DNA of 46,809 nt, taken from NCBI GenBank assembly GCA_900318115.1, contig ONJJ01000027.1:1-46809 (forward strand). Direction: 5' to 3'. The notes under the pieces are model-generated. The model ran no database searches and was not told where the DNA came from. It saw only the letters and a list, made by a program, of their open reading frames with translations. Of this stretch, positions 8,525 through 17,349 are shown piece after piece. Position numbers and translations under genes: made by a program. The stretch is from an uncultured Prevotellaceae bacterium. GTDB taxonomy: Bacteria; Bacteroidota; Bacteroidia; Bacteroidales; Bacteroidaceae. Every line of letters starts with the position of its first letter. Position 1 is the first letter of the stretch.

Positions 8525-8880
8525 AACGAATCCTATTTGGCTTTTGGCTATTAGCTGTTGGCTATTGGCTGACAGTCAGCACACAGTTCCAAAACCCGAT
8601 GTTGTTCGCCGACGTACCCGACCACGACATCATCCTCGTGGGCGACACATATTATATGGTCTCGACCACGATGCACTTTGCGCCAGGCTGCGCGAAGTAC
8701 TCCTCGATTACTCACAGATGAAAGACGGCGACGTGGCAGGCCTCTTCTGTTTCCAGAACCGCTACGGTTTCGTAGGCGTGAAACGCGAGAACGGACAGTT
8801 CTTCGTTGTCATGCAGAAGGCGATGGACAAGGGAGATGGAGTTGGGAAGGAGATTGCCAAATTCAAAATTGAAATTTATT
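8521..8880 (+). pseudogene. GH43 glycosidase remnant (internal deletion and frameshift)
   Basis: The start encodes a hydrophobic leader and the family 43 N-terminal strand: NPMLFADVPDHDIILVGDTY then MVSTTMHFAPGC. Normally 400-500 residues follow. Here the frame reaches a stop at 8719-8721, while in another frame the C-terminal beta-sandwich appears at once (LLDYSQMKDGDVAGLFCFQN..YGFVGVKRENGQFFVVMQ, about 8695-8850). The gene has therefore lost most of the propeller and is out of frame. Its ATG overlaps the GH95 stop, so the intact ancestor was co-transcribed with the fucosidase and probably removed arabinosyl or xylosyl groups. Confidence 0.85.
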
Positions 8881-8916
8881 GCTGTCCGCTAAAAGTTGAA
8901 AAGCGAAAAAACATGT

Positions 8917-8957
8917 GTCCGCAGTGCCGATAAACAGGCATTGCGGACTTGTTTTTG
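8917..8957 (+). terminator. Intrinsic terminator after the GH95/GH43 unit
   Basis: Stem GTCCGCAGTGCC (8917-8928) pairs with GGCATTGCGGAC (8937-8948) with one G-T wobble and an 8-nt loop, followed by CTTGTTTTTG. Confidence 0.7.
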
Positions 8958-8985
8958 AAAAAGTAAGCCCCCTCAATCAAATAAC

Positions 8986-9081
8986 GTCGGCTCAGGAGGT
9001 GATACTTCCGTCTCTACTCCGCCGACGAGGAAGGGAGTGTATATTAGGGATGGGAAGAAGGTGGTGGTGAAGTGTGAATAG
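8986..9081 (+). pseudogene. Orphan secretion-tail fragment (GVYIRDGRKVVVK)
   Basis: In frame from 8986 the sequence encodes a Ser/Gly/Thr-rich linker, then RKGVYIRDGRKVVVKCE and a stop at 9079-9081. This is the same kind of C-terminal tail as on the GH95 and PL11 proteins here (GIYI..GQK). There is no start or domain in front. It is probably the far end of the decayed GH43 gene or of another lost secreted enzyme. Confidence 0.6.
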
Positions 9082-9090
9082 GGTTGCGAT

Positions 9091-11049
9091 TCAGAGGGGA
9101 TCGACATCGAAATAGATTTGTGCAGAGCTATAGGGCTTCATGGCCAATAGCTCTGTCTTCATCTGAAGCAGATACTCACGGGCTTTGCCAATGGGCAGAG
9201 TGGGTTCCAGTTTCAGCATTGCGCGCCGGATATAGAGGCTCTGGATGCGGGCCACGGGCGGCTCGTCGGGTCCGAGTGCTCGCACTCCGAAGATACTCTT
9301 GAGGCGCAGCATGGCTTCGCGTGCAAGATGTTCGACGGTGTCGGAGGATTTATGTTTCATGTAGATGAAGATGAGGCGGCAGAAGGGAGGATACGAGAAT
9401 TGACGGCGGTCGAGCATCTGCTCCTGGTACATGGCATCGTAGTCGGCATCGACGATCTGGCGGACGAGGGGTAGGGCGGCATCCATGGTCTGAAGAATGA
9501 CGCGTCCGCGCTGCTGGCGGCGACCGGCACGTCCTGCTACCTGCGACATCATCTGGAAGGAACGCTCGTAGGCACGGAAGTCGGGCTGGTTCAACATGGT
9601 GTCGGCAGAGAGGATGCCAACGACGCTGACGTGCTCGAAGTCCAGTCCCTTGGTGACCATCTGTGTGCCGACAAGGATATCTGTCTTTCCAGCAGCGAAG
9701 TCTTCGAGGATTTGTTCATAGGCTGCGCGGGTGCGAGTGGTGTCGAGGTCCATGCGCGCCACACGAGCCTCGGGGAATTCGTGTTGTATGTCTTCCTCGA
9801 TGCGTTCTGTGCCGAAGCCGTGTTGGTGTAGCTCAGGATTCTCGCAGTTGGGGCACCGGGGAGGAATGTCTGTGGTGAAGCCGCAATAGTGGCAGGTCAT
9901 GCGACCTGTGCGGGCATGAAGTGTCAGCGAGACGTCGCAATGCGGACAGCGAGGCACCCAGCCGCAGACGCGGCATTCGATGTGCGGGGCGTAGCCGCGG
10001 CGGTTTTGGAAGAGGATGACTTGCTCGTGGGCGCTGAGGGCTTGGCGCATCTTCTCCAGAAGCTGGGGCGAGAAGGTGCCGCTGACCAGACGTTTGCGCC
10101 GCAGTTCTTTCATATCTACAATCTCCACTTCCGGCAACTGCACCTGGCCGTAGCGCTCTGTGAGGCGGACGTAGCCGTACTTGCTGAGCCGGGCGTTGTA
10201 GTAGCTGTCGAGCGAGGGAGTAGCCGTGCCGAGGAGCACGTGAGCTTTGGCACGAGTGGCCATGAGGATTGCGACATTGCGTGCGTTGTAGCGGGGCGCC
10301 GGGTCTTGCTGCTTGAAGTTCACTTCATGTTCCTCATCGACAATGACGAGTCCCAGCTTATTGAAGGGTAAGAAGATACTGGAACGCACGCCTACAATGA
10401 TGTCATAGTGCTGTTCGGAGAGCTGGCGCTGCCATACTTCGGCTCGTTGGGTGTCGTTGAACTTGCTGTGATAGACTCCGAGGCGGTTGCCAAAGACTGC
10501 CTTCAGCCGGTCGGTCAGCTGACTCGTCAGCACGATTTCTGGCAGCAGGTACAGCACCTGTTCCCCACGTTCGATAGCTTGTGCGATAAGATGGATGTAG
10601 ATCTCAGTCTTGCCGCTGGAGGTGACGCCATGAAGAAGGCAGACAGCGTGGTGCTCCCATTGCTGTTTCACGGCCTCCAAGGCGGTGGATTGGGCCGTGG
10701 AGAGGGTGGGAAGATTATCAGATAGAGATGAAGAGAGTTGAGGGAGAAGACTCGATTGCACAAGGCTCTCTTTTTCTTTCCCTTGTTTCTTTTTTATCTG
10801 CTTCATCTTTGCTGGCAGCGCGGCCTTGAAGACTTCGCCAATGGAGCAGAGGTAATAATCAGACATCCATTGCCAGAGGCTGAGCTGACGGGGAAGTACA
10901 ACGGGTTGCTCGTCAAGCCACATATTATAGAAGCCATTCTTGAAGAAATAGATAGTGTCGGACGGACTAATAGTGGTTGTTTTTATTTGAAAGAGATTCA
11001 CAGACCAAAGAATAAGATTTAAGAAAAACCAAGAGCTATTCACAACCAT
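9091..11049 (-). CDS. priA: Primosomal helicase PriA, N-terminal domain lost
   Basis: Replication restart helicase. The helicase core is intact: Walker A GVTSSGKTE (about 141-149), a VDEEHE box (about 238-243), GTATPSLDSY, the zinc-binding cysteine pairs (CRVCGWVPRCPHC, CHYCGF, CPNC), VGTQMVTKG and QVAGRAGR, and the C-terminal domain to YFDVDPL. PriA homology begins only at about residue 45 (LDEQPVVLPRQLSLWQW, near 10917). The roughly 170-200 residues that normally precede it, holding the 3'-DNA-binding domain, are missing. The first 44 codons come from an AT-rich foreign segment and are probably fortuitous. Total 652 aa versus about 730-830 in the family. Either function is impaired, another copy exists, or the break is an assembly artefact. 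Confidence 0.88.
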   Translation of the reverse strand: MVVNSSWFFLNLILWSVNLFQIKTTTISPSDTIYFFKNGFYNMWLDEQPVVLPRQLSLWQWMSDYYLCSIGEVFKAALPAKMKQIKKKQGKEKESLVQSSLLPQLSSSLSDNLPTLSTAQSTALEAVKQQWEHHAVCLLHGVTSSGKTEIYIHLIAQAIERGEQVLYLLPEIVLTSQLTDRLKAVFGNRLGVYHSKFNDTQRAEVWQRQLSEQHYDIIVGVRSSIFLPFNKLGLVIVDEEHEVNFKQQDPAPRYNARNVAILMATRAKAHVLLGTATPSLDSYYNARLSKYGYVRLTERYGQVQLPEVEIVDMKELRRKRLVSGTFSPQLLEKMRQALSAHEQVILFQNRRGYAPHIECRVCGWVPRCPHCDVSLTLHARTGRMTCHYCGFTTDIPPRCPNCENPELHQHGFGTERIEEDIQHEFPEARVARMDLDTTRTRAAYEQILEDFAAGKTDILVGTQMVTKGLDFEHVSVVGILSADTMLNQPDFRAYERSFQMMSQVAGRAGRRQQRGRVILQTMDAALPLVRQIVDADYDAMYQEQMLDRRQFSYPPFCRLIFIYMKHKSSDTVEHLAREAMLRLKSIFGVRALGPDEPPVARIQSLYIRRAMLKLEPTLPIGKAREYLLQMKTELLAMKPYSSAQIYFDVDPL

Positions 11050-11310
11050 GGCTCTTTGGCACGCGCAAATAAGAAACTAATACCAGAAAATCATATAAAT
11101 ACCAAGGATGTCTTGACAAACGATATTCTTTTAAGAAACCTTATGTTGAAGACCTTAGCTAAGTACAAAAGGGGACTTACAGTTGTCGCCATCGCAAATA
11201 TTATTAGTAGAGATTTCAATATAGAAATTCCTCCTGCAAATTCATTGGTTTATTTGCTCAATGCAATGACAGAGGTGGCGTGTGTGGGTAAAGGCAAATA
11301 TATATTAACT
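10921..11310. other. AT-rich foreign island breaking priA, with ORF fragments
   Basis: Base composition changes sharply at about 10920 from GC-rich priA to AT-rich sequence, and the island ends at the IS tip at 11311. On the plus strand one frame reads HIIEAILEEIDSVGRTNSGC..EIHRPKNKI, a stop at 11020-11022, and then, in the same frame from a TTG at 11056, about 85 residues (ARANKKLIPENHINTKDV... to GKGKYILTE) before the IS tip. The second part looks like real protein, possibly a winged-helix-like C-terminus (LTVVAIANIISRDFNI), but I do not recognise it. It may be a broken piece of a gene carried in with the rearrangement. Confidence 0.5.
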
Positions 11311-11403
11311 GAGTCCACTTTAAAAAGTCGGGCGTTTTATTGTGGCGAAAACGGAGCATGTCCACCCAGTCGGAGCGGTTCAATCCAGCCACTTTTGAGT
11401 CGA
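11311..11403. mobile_element. IS end fragment with the same terminal repeat as the MITE
   Basis: GAGTCCACTTTAAAAAGT (11311-11328) equals 18 bp of the terminal repeats of the 152-bp MITE. Just inside it the minus strand stays open and reads DSKVAGLNRSDWVDMLRFRHN then KTPDFLKWTQ, which may be the C-terminus of the cognate transposase running into its terminal repeat. No second terminus was found. Short GGATGGGTC and GATTGACG repeats follow at about 11447-11500. Confidence 0.5.
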
Positions 11404-11678
11404 TAATCTGAGAGTGCCCGCTCGGATTTCCAGGCCTTGTATGATTTGGATGGGTCGGATGGGTCGGATTGACGTCGATTGACGCATAGATTGACGTTGA
11501 TTCTTGAAGGGTCAAGCGTCGCAAGCGCCGAGCGGACGACTAAATAAACTTTTTAGGACACGGAGACACAGAGGCACAGAGGAAATATATTTTTATATTT
11601 TTTCATTTTTATATTTTTATATTTTTTAAACCAATGGTGTTCATCTACGTATAAAAAGCAAAATGAAAGGGGGAAGAT

Positions 11679-11819
11679 GGTAACAGTAACAGTAAGGAAC
11701 AGTAGATTTCGGAAGTTTACTTATACAGGAATGTAAAATGTAATTTGAAAAATTAAAAGTTCCTGCGCGTGCGCGCGTGAAAAGTTGAAAAGTTACTGTT
11801 ACTTACTGTTACTGTTACC
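11679..11819. repeat. Inverted GTAACAGTAACAG repeat with a CGCG-rich centre
   Basis: Seventeen bases at 11679-11695 (GGTAACAGTAACAGTAA) are exactly complementary to 11803-11819, and similarity continues inward for about ten more bases. The spacer holds GCGCGTGCGCGCG at 11765-11777. CG-alternating tracts also sit at the tips of the 2783-3361 element and before the 21892 promoter, so this may belong to a class of palindromic elements in the genome. Confidence 0.65.
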
Positions 11820-12149
11820 GTCAGATTAATGCCGCCAGGTGTCTGCGCTGTTGCATGGCAAAGGAAATGTGAAGGAGATAAGGAGATTCACGGAAGTATG
11901 CAGCAAGAAATGACTGAAAAATTTGGCCGTCCAGAAAACCATGACTCCCTTTGCGGCAGAAAAGCAGACCATGGTCTTCCCTTTGACGCCCCTTGGGTCG
12001 TCAAGCAAAAGATGCAGATGTAACGGCCGAAAGATCCTGATGTTTCCTTTGACGCCCCTTGGGTCGACAAAGGATACGACTTGATTCTAAGTGCCATGCA
12101 CCGTGGTGGCAAAGCGTTCGAAAGGCAAGATGTGTCACATCTTATCAAT

Positions 12150-12180
12150 CGTCCCCAGCAAAACTTCTATGCTGGGGACG
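12150..12180. terminator. Hairpin CGTCCCCAGCA/TGCTGGGGACG
   Basis: Perfect 11-bp stem with a 9-nt loop, about 70 bp beyond the stop of the PL11 gene, which runs on the minus strand. No T-run on either side, so a role as terminator is uncertain. Confidence 0.4.
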
Positions 12181-12252
12181 GTGACGGACGGAATGGCTGA
12201 TAAAGGAAACTATAGTTGGTAGGGGAGTAACTATAGTTGGTCGGGCAAGCCG

Positions 12253-15200
12253 CTATTTCTTGGAAATCTTCTGACCTCCGACGATGTAGATGCCGCGGCG
12301 CAGGCCGTCGAGGGCTCGGCGGAAGGGGACTGCGCTGCGGAGCTTGGCGCCATCGGCGTCGAAGACATCTACCAGGGTCTCGGGAGTCGGGGTGGGGGAG
12401 ATGCCGGAGGCTACGCTGGCGACGCGCAGCTTGCCGTCGGTGAGCAGGGTGGAGCTGTCAAACTCATAGACGCTGCCGTCCTCGGCCTCGCACTTCACGA
12501 GGAAAGTGCCGGTGGCGGAGGTGAATCCGGAGGCGAACACGGTCAGCTCATCGCCCACACTGAGGGTGCGCCCTGCGGGAATACACACGAGGATGGTGTC
12601 GTTGTTGTGGCGGATGGTGGCCTTGGCGGCGATGGTCGTGTTGCCGGAACTCTGTCCCAGACGCACCTTGACCGTGGAGCCGGCCTGCAGGGTCAGCGCT
12701 CCGTTCACACGCAGGGAACCGGAGGAGGAGGCCTCGAGACCGCCGGTGATGATGCCGCCACGCTGCACGGTGACTGCGCTCGCCATGGCTGTTCCCAAGA
12801 GCTGACCGCCGTTCTGCACGGTGATGGCACCCGTCGTCATGGCCGTGGAGGCAGAGCCCTGCAGCTCCAAGGTGCCTTCGGCGACGTAGATGGGAGCCGT
12901 GTGGCCTGCGGTCTTCAGCGTCAGCTTGCCCGTACCTACCTTGTTGATACGGCTGGCGGTGAGCAGTCCGCTGAAGACGGAGTTCTCGTTCAGGTGGCCT
13001 ATCGACCAGGTGCTCTGCGAGCCGCCCAGGGTGGCGTCGGTGGCTGTGGCCGAGAGGGAACCGATCTTCGTTGTGGCAGCCACCTCACCGCTGCCTCCGC
13101 TGGTGTTGTGGGCGACGTAGGTGCCGGCATCGATGACGAGGCGGGTCTTGGACATGTCGGTGACGTTCGACATCAGACGGAAGTTACCGCCTTCGCCCTT
13201 CACGGTCAGCCGGCCTTCGAACTTCGAGAAGTCGGCGCCGACGTCGCAGCGCACATATTTCGTGCGGATGGTGAGGTTGCCGTTGCCGCGGAACGAGCCG
13301 TTGATCTTGCCTCGCGAGGTGCCGACGATGGTGTTGGTGGTGCCCTCTTGAACGGTGATGATATGGTTCAGCGTGGGCATGGTGGAACTGCTGTTCACGT
13401 CGAGGAGGCGCACCTCGCCGCCTGCCAGCAGCATGGGGCTGCCGGCGCGTCCGAAGGTGGAGTTCCATGCTCCTTGTGCCACGATGCCTTGCTTGACGAT
13501 GATGCCGGCAAAGTTATTGGTGCCGCCGTAGGTGAAGTTCAGCTGTCCGGGGCCGTCCTTCACCAGATAGCCGGTGCCCTTGACCTGTCCCTTCAGCGAG
13601 AGCGCGCTGTTCTGCTTGCTGATGCTGATGGTGGCGGTGTCGGTGAGGGTGATGATGCGGTCGGTGCCCATGTTGTCCTGGGCGAGGATGAGTGTGCCGC
13701 CGTTCAGTTGGAGGTTGCCTTCCTGTGCCGTGGCTGCTCCGAGGGCGCTCTTCTGGCCACCGTCGTAGAAGTTGGGCACGGTCAGCCGGCCTCCATTGAC
13801 GATGGTCTTGCCGGTGTAGTCGCTGTATTTCATGTTCAACGTCACGTCGGCATCCTTCTGCACCACGACATCGCCTGTGCCGCTGATGCCTCCGTCGCCC
13901 GTCAGCGTGTATTTGCCGCTTTGGAAGGTGACGCCGTTGGTGGGCAGCAGCTCGTTGAGGGTGATGCTCTTCTGCTGACCTTCGTCGGTGAACACCACAG
14001 CATCGCCGGGCACGAAGGCGGTGGCGTCATCGGTGATGAAATTCTGTGCCTTGTAGTCCCAGACGCCGCTCTCGGCTCCGGTCCATACCACTCCGTCGGC
14101 CGCCTGACGCGTCTCGTTGATGACGAGCAGCAGCCGCTTGCCGTCCACCTTCAGGTCGTAGTTGATGCCCTCGAGTCCGCGTGTCTTCAGCTTCGCGGGG
14201 TCGCAGGTGAGTGTGCCGGTGCATTCGGCGATGACATACTCGGCTGCCTGCCCTTCGGCAAGGAGGTTCACGGTGATGTAGTTGGTGCCCTTGAAGGTGA
14301 GGTCGCCCTCCACCCGGATGGTGCTGCATACGGGCCATACGCCGTCGGAGTTGCCGATGAAGCCAGCCGAAATCTGGATATAGACATTCCCCGGCAGGGT
14401 CATGCTTTTCTTGAAGGTTATCTGTCCCATCGGCTCATCACCATTACCGGGCATGAGGCGGCAGCCCTCGTAGTTCAGTGCACCTTCGAAGGTGATGGTG
14501 TCGCGGAGCGTGCAGCCACCGCTCAGGGTGCCTTTTGCTCGCAGTTCCACGGGCCCAGCTATCTCGCCGTTCACCTCCAGCGTCCCTTCGCTGATGATGG
14601 TCTTTCCCGTGTGGCGCAGATTTCCCGCAATCAGCGCCTTGCCCTGCATCGACTTGATGAGCTGGCCCGAGCCCGTGGTGATGATGGCGTTGGCGGCTCC
14701 GATGTGCTTGCTCAGGAAGACGTAGTCATGCGCGCGCGGATTCATTATATAAACAGCACTGGCGTTCCAGGGCTGATCCACCTCGATGTACTTGGAGTTG
14801 TCGCCTGCGATGTCGAACATCAGGCTCTTGCCGTCGGCGTAGGCGGCAGGGGCGGTCATGTCGAACGTCGTCCACTGTCCGTCTCCCTGCCAGCGCAGGT
14901 CGCTGACGAACACCGGAGGCAGTGGCGGCAACGGCATATCGCCTCCGAGGTAGAAGCCCGTGTTGGGATGCTGGTAGTAGCCGCGTGTGGTGCAGTCGCC
15001 GCGGTAGTGGGGATCCTGCTGCAGGCAGTAGATGCTGTAGTTGGTGGGCATCGCCGTGGTGTAGCCCACGAGGCCGGTGCTGTGGTCGGCGCTCTGCTTG
15101 GCCAGGATAATCTCCTCGCGCCAGTCGCCGGTGATGTCGCCCATGAACGCCGGGCGCGTGCCGGTGCCGCCCTCGGCCGCCCATCCGCTCTCCTGCGAGA

Positions 15201-16908
15201 ACTCCACGAGGCGGTCGCCCAGCACCTTGGTAATCATCATGTTGGTGCCCCAGCCGGAGCCGCCGGGCGAGTTGAGCCATTCGCGCTGCAGGGTGCCGTC
15301 CCACCACACGCCCTCGAACATCGAGCCGGAGCGTGTCTGTCCTGTCTTCTCGCCCTTGCAGTCATAGACGAATTCATCGGCATAGCTCAGGATCTCGTAG
15401 CCCTTGCGGGAAGCGTCGAAGTCGAGGCATGCACCGCGACCCACGTCGTAGACCGATGGCAGGTACCACTCCTTGATGCGCTCGGCCGTGGCGGCGTCGT
15501 AGAGGCACTGTCCCAGCAGTGACGACTGCTGAATGGCAAAGCCTTCCAGGCCGGGACGGTCGGGGTCGATGTCGCTGATGATGAAGCGGTCGCCGTGCCC
15601 CAGACCGGTCGAGGTGAAGCGGTTCTGTGCGGGATTCACGCCGTAGCCGCCCGCCCACATCTCGTCGCAGCCGTCGCCGTCGCTGTCGAGGATGCGGATC
15701 TGGTGGAACTCTGCGCACCAGGGGCGCTTGGGGTTGCGCACCCACGTGTGGCTGTGGTGCCAGTTCGTGGCTTTGCCGCCCTGCCAGTCGAAGTCCCACG
15801 AGAGGACGTAGCCGTGGTGGGCTCCGCCCGTGTCGCGGTCCTCACATTCCATGACGAGCGAAGGGTGCAGGCCGTCGAGGTAGGCGATGCCATAGTGTCC
15901 TTCCATGGCGCCGTAGCCGAAGTTCATGTAGTCCGAGCGGTTGTTGCGGCTGTAATTGTCGCCTCCGTTGCCTTCCGACAGCTCGGCGTATTTCAGTTCG
16001 TTCCATGCCAGTTCGGCACCCGTCTCTCCATCGATGACCGAGATGTAGAACGGCGGGTTGCGCCGGTTCTGGGTGCGATAGTCCGTGATGCCGTCGGCGT
16101 CGGTGTCGGCCGTAGCCTTGCCGCCGACGTAGCTTCCCCAGGTGTTGCCGGCCTTGTTCCAGAAGCGGGTGCCGTCGCTCGAACGGATGATGACCTCGCA
16201 GCGGCCGTCGCAGTTGATGTCGTAGGCCAGCACCATGTCGTTCTGTCCGGCGCAGATGTTCACGTTTGGTCCCATGTCCACCGTCCAGAGCAGCTCGCCT
16301 GTCAGGCGGTAGGCCTGTATCTTGTGGGTCGTCGTGGCGGTGTTGTCGCCCTGGTCTTCGGCATCGTCGCCGCCCGTGGCTCCGGCAAACAGACGATCGC
16401 AGACCACGGCGTCGAACTCGCCGTCGCCATCGAGGTCCATGGGCCACACGTACTTCGTGCGGTAGTCGTTGCGCCGGATGACCTTGTCGTCGAAGTCGAA
16501 GTTGAACCACACGTTCGGCCACGGCTGTGACTTATAGAGGAAAGGTGCCGACAGCGGGCCTTCCACGCCGTCGGGTGTGATGGCCGTCACCGCATATTCG
16601 GTGTTGTTCGTGAGCGACGATGGCTTGTAGTTGGTCACCTTCAGCGGTGTGGAGTTCATCTTCGTGTAGTCTGTGGCACCAGCCGCGCGGCGGTACACGT
16701 TGTACGTCGTGCCCTCGGGTTCCTCTGCCAGCTTGCGCCAAGTGATGAGGCTGCCCTGACCACCCGATGAGGTCACGGAGCGACCGCCCGTACGATTCAC
16801 TGCCACCACACTGCGCCCCGTCTTCTGCTGCAGGCGCTGGGCCGTGGAGGTTACCGGCACCGCCAACAGCAATACCAGTGCAATTATACTTATGATACTT
16901 TTCTTCAT
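12253..16908 (-). CDS. PL11 rhamnogalacturonan lyase with beta-strand-repeat C-terminal region (secreted)
   Basis: 1551 aa. The signal peptide MKKSIISIIALVLLLAVPVT fixes the start at 16908. Residues about 25-620 match polysaccharide lyase family 11: an N-terminal beta domain (GRSVVAVNRTGGRSV, ITWRKLAEEPEGTTYNVYRR) and a propeller with calcium-loop repeats (DLDGDGEFD at about 158, DINCDGRCE, DTDADGITD, DSDGDGCDE, DITGDWREE). The enzyme cleaves the rhamnose-galacturonate backbone of pectin (RG-I) by beta-elimination. Family members are usually about 600 aa. Here about 900 extra residues form Gly/Thr-rich repeats like autotransporter-associated beta strands (GKTIVNGGRLTV, GTGKLTLKTAGHT, VAEGTLELQGS), ending in LRRGIYIVGGQKISKK, a secretion tail. 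The repeats may hold it on the cell surface or bind substrate. No SusC/D genes adjoin it. Confidence 0.9.
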   Translation of the reverse strand: MKKSIISIIALVLLLAVPVTSTAQRLQQKTGRSVVAVNRTGGRSVTSSGGQGSLITWRKLAEEPEGTTYNVYRRAAGATDYTKMNSTPLKVTNYKPSSLTNNTEYAVTAITPDGVEGPLSAPFLYKSQPWPNVWFNFDFDDKVIRRNDYRTKYVWPMDLDGDGEFDAVVCDRLFAGATGGDDAEDQGDNTATTTHKIQAYRLTGELLWTVDMGPNVNICAGQNDMVLAYDINCDGRCEVIIRSSDGTRFWNKAGNTWGSYVGGKATADTDADGITDYRTQNRRNPPFYISVIDGETGAELAWNELKYAELSEGNGGDNYSRNNRSDYMNFGYGAMEGHYGIAYLDGLHPSLVMECEDRDTGGAHHGYVLSWDFDWQGGKATNWHHSHTWVRNPKRPWCAEFHQIRILDSDGDGCDEMWAGGYGVNPAQNRFTSTGLGHGDRFIISDIDPDRPGLEGFAIQQSSLLGQCLYDAATAERIKEWYLPSVYDVGRGACLDFDASRKGYEILSYADEFVYDCKGEKTGQTRSGSMFEGVWWDGTLQREWLNSPGGSGWGTNMMITKVLGDRLVEFSQESGWAAEGGTGTRPAFMGDITGDWREEIILAKQSADHSTGLVGYTTAMPTNYSIYCLQQDPHYRGDCTTRGYYQHPNTGFYLGGDMPLPPLPPVFVSDLRWQGDGQWTTFDMTAPAAYADGKSLMFDIAGDNSKYIEVDQPWNASAVYIMNPRAHDYVFLSKHIGAANAIITTGSGQLIKSMQGKALIAGNLRHTGKTIISEGTLEVNGEIAGPVELRAKGTLSGGCTLRDTITFEGALNYEGCRLMPGNGDEPMGQITFKKSMTLPGNVYIQISAGFIGNSDGVWPVCSTIRVEGDLTFKGTNYITVNLLAEGQAAEYVIAECTGTLTCDPAKLKTRGLEGINYDLKVDGKRLLLVINETRQAADGVVWTGAESGVWDYKAQNFITDDATAFVPGDAVVFTDEGQQKSITLNELLPTNGVTFQSGKYTLTGDGGISGTGDVVVQKDADVTLNMKYSDYTGKTIVNGGRLTVPNFYDGGQKSALGAATAQEGNLQLNGGTLILAQDNMGTDRIITLTDTATISISKQNSALSLKGQVKGTGYLVKDGPGQLNFTYGGTNNFAGIIVKQGIVAQGAWNSTFGRAGSPMLLAGGEVRLLDVNSSSTMPTLNHIITVQEGTTNTIVGTSRGKINGSFRGNGNLTIRTKYVRCDVGADFSKFEGRLTVKGEGGNFRLMSNVTDMSKTRLVIDAGTYVAHNTSGGSGEVAATTKIGSLSATATDATLGGSQSTWSIGHLNENSVFSGLLTASRINKVGTGKLTLKTAGHTAPIYVAEGTLELQGSASTAMTTGAITVQNGGQLLGTAMASAVTVQRGGIITGGLEASSSGSLRVNGALTLQAGSTVKVRLGQSSGNTTIAAKATIRHNNDTILVCIPAGRTLSVGDELTVFASGFTSATGTFLVKCEAEDGSVYEFDSSTLLTDGKLRVASVASGISPTPTPETLVDVFDADGAKLRSAVPFRRALDGLRRGIYIVGGQKISKK

Positions 16909-17008
16909 AGAGGGTAGATTTAGTATATTTAGTTTCTTTATTTCTTTCATCGGTAATTCCATAGTCTCTGCCCAATCCGGAGTCAAGTCGTTCTGGAGAA
17001 TTACGCTG

Positions 17009-17016
17009 CAAATTTA
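17009..17016 (-). promoter_or_regulatory. Possible -7 box for the PL11 gene
   Basis: Reads TAAATTTG on the minus strand, about 100 bp before the ATG at 16908. No clear -33 TTG. The rest of 16909-17306 shows no gene or strong structure. Confidence 0.3.
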
Positions 17017-17306
17017 CATAAAGTTTTCCAGTATTGATGCGCTTTGCCGTTAAAATTATGTAAGTAGTGCAAAATCTGCCTCGAACCAAACAGATTTCGA
17101 CCGGGATTTGCATATTTCGTGCCCTGCAAGGCCAATGGTTTGTCCCACATAGGGAATCGCTGCTTTCTTTTCGCTCTGGATTAAATCGAAATTCGGTCAT
17201 TAGCCCGACGCCTTCGATATTGAAGCAACCTAACTGCTTAAAACAAATACTTATCTGACATAAATCCTAATGACGGATTTGGGTTAAACAGACAATGGAG
17301 CAGCAA

Positions 17307-17341
17307 CGAAAAAGCCCTGACTGACGTTCGTCAATCAGGGC
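17307..17341 (-). terminator. Intrinsic terminator, originally of tRNA-Phe
   Basis: Stem GCCCTGACTGAC/GTCAATCAGGGC (17314-17325 with 17330-17341) with one mismatch and loop GTTC. On the minus strand it is followed by TTTTTCG. It lies 8 bp beyond attL, in the orientation of tRNA-Phe, so before integration it would have ended the tRNA-Phe transcript. The element now separates the two by 6.9 kb. Confidence 0.75.
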
Positions 17342-17349
17342 CTTTCTTC

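Larger units (their letters stand above)
11404..12252. other. Gene-free debris region between priA remnants and the PL11 gene
   Basis: About 850 bp with no convincing gene. It contains an AT-rich run of TTTTTATAT repeats (11585-11630), a long inverted repeat (11679-11819), a 21-bp direct repeat (CCTTTGACGCCCCTTGGGTCG at 11980-12000 and 12046-12066), a hairpin CGTCCCCAGCA/TGCTGGGGACG (12150-12180), and two copies of AACTATAGTTGGT (12208-12220, 12229-12241). A 60-codon minus-strand frame (11826-12008) includes VFWTAKFFSHFLL, faintly like DUF1661 proteins of Porphyromonas/Prevotella. I do not call it a gene. Confidence 0.5.

Noticed and set aside
11826-12008. 60-codon minus-strand ORF faintly like DUF1661
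   Set aside because: Only a short FWTAKFFSHFLL stretch is suggestive, and the region is full of repeats. Not enough to call a gene.
12607-15522. 971-codon open frame on the plus strand
   Set aside because: It lies entirely antisense to the PL11 gene, is Gly/Ala/Val/His-rich and has no recognisable domain. The minus-strand protein has signal peptide, calcium loops and secretion tail.
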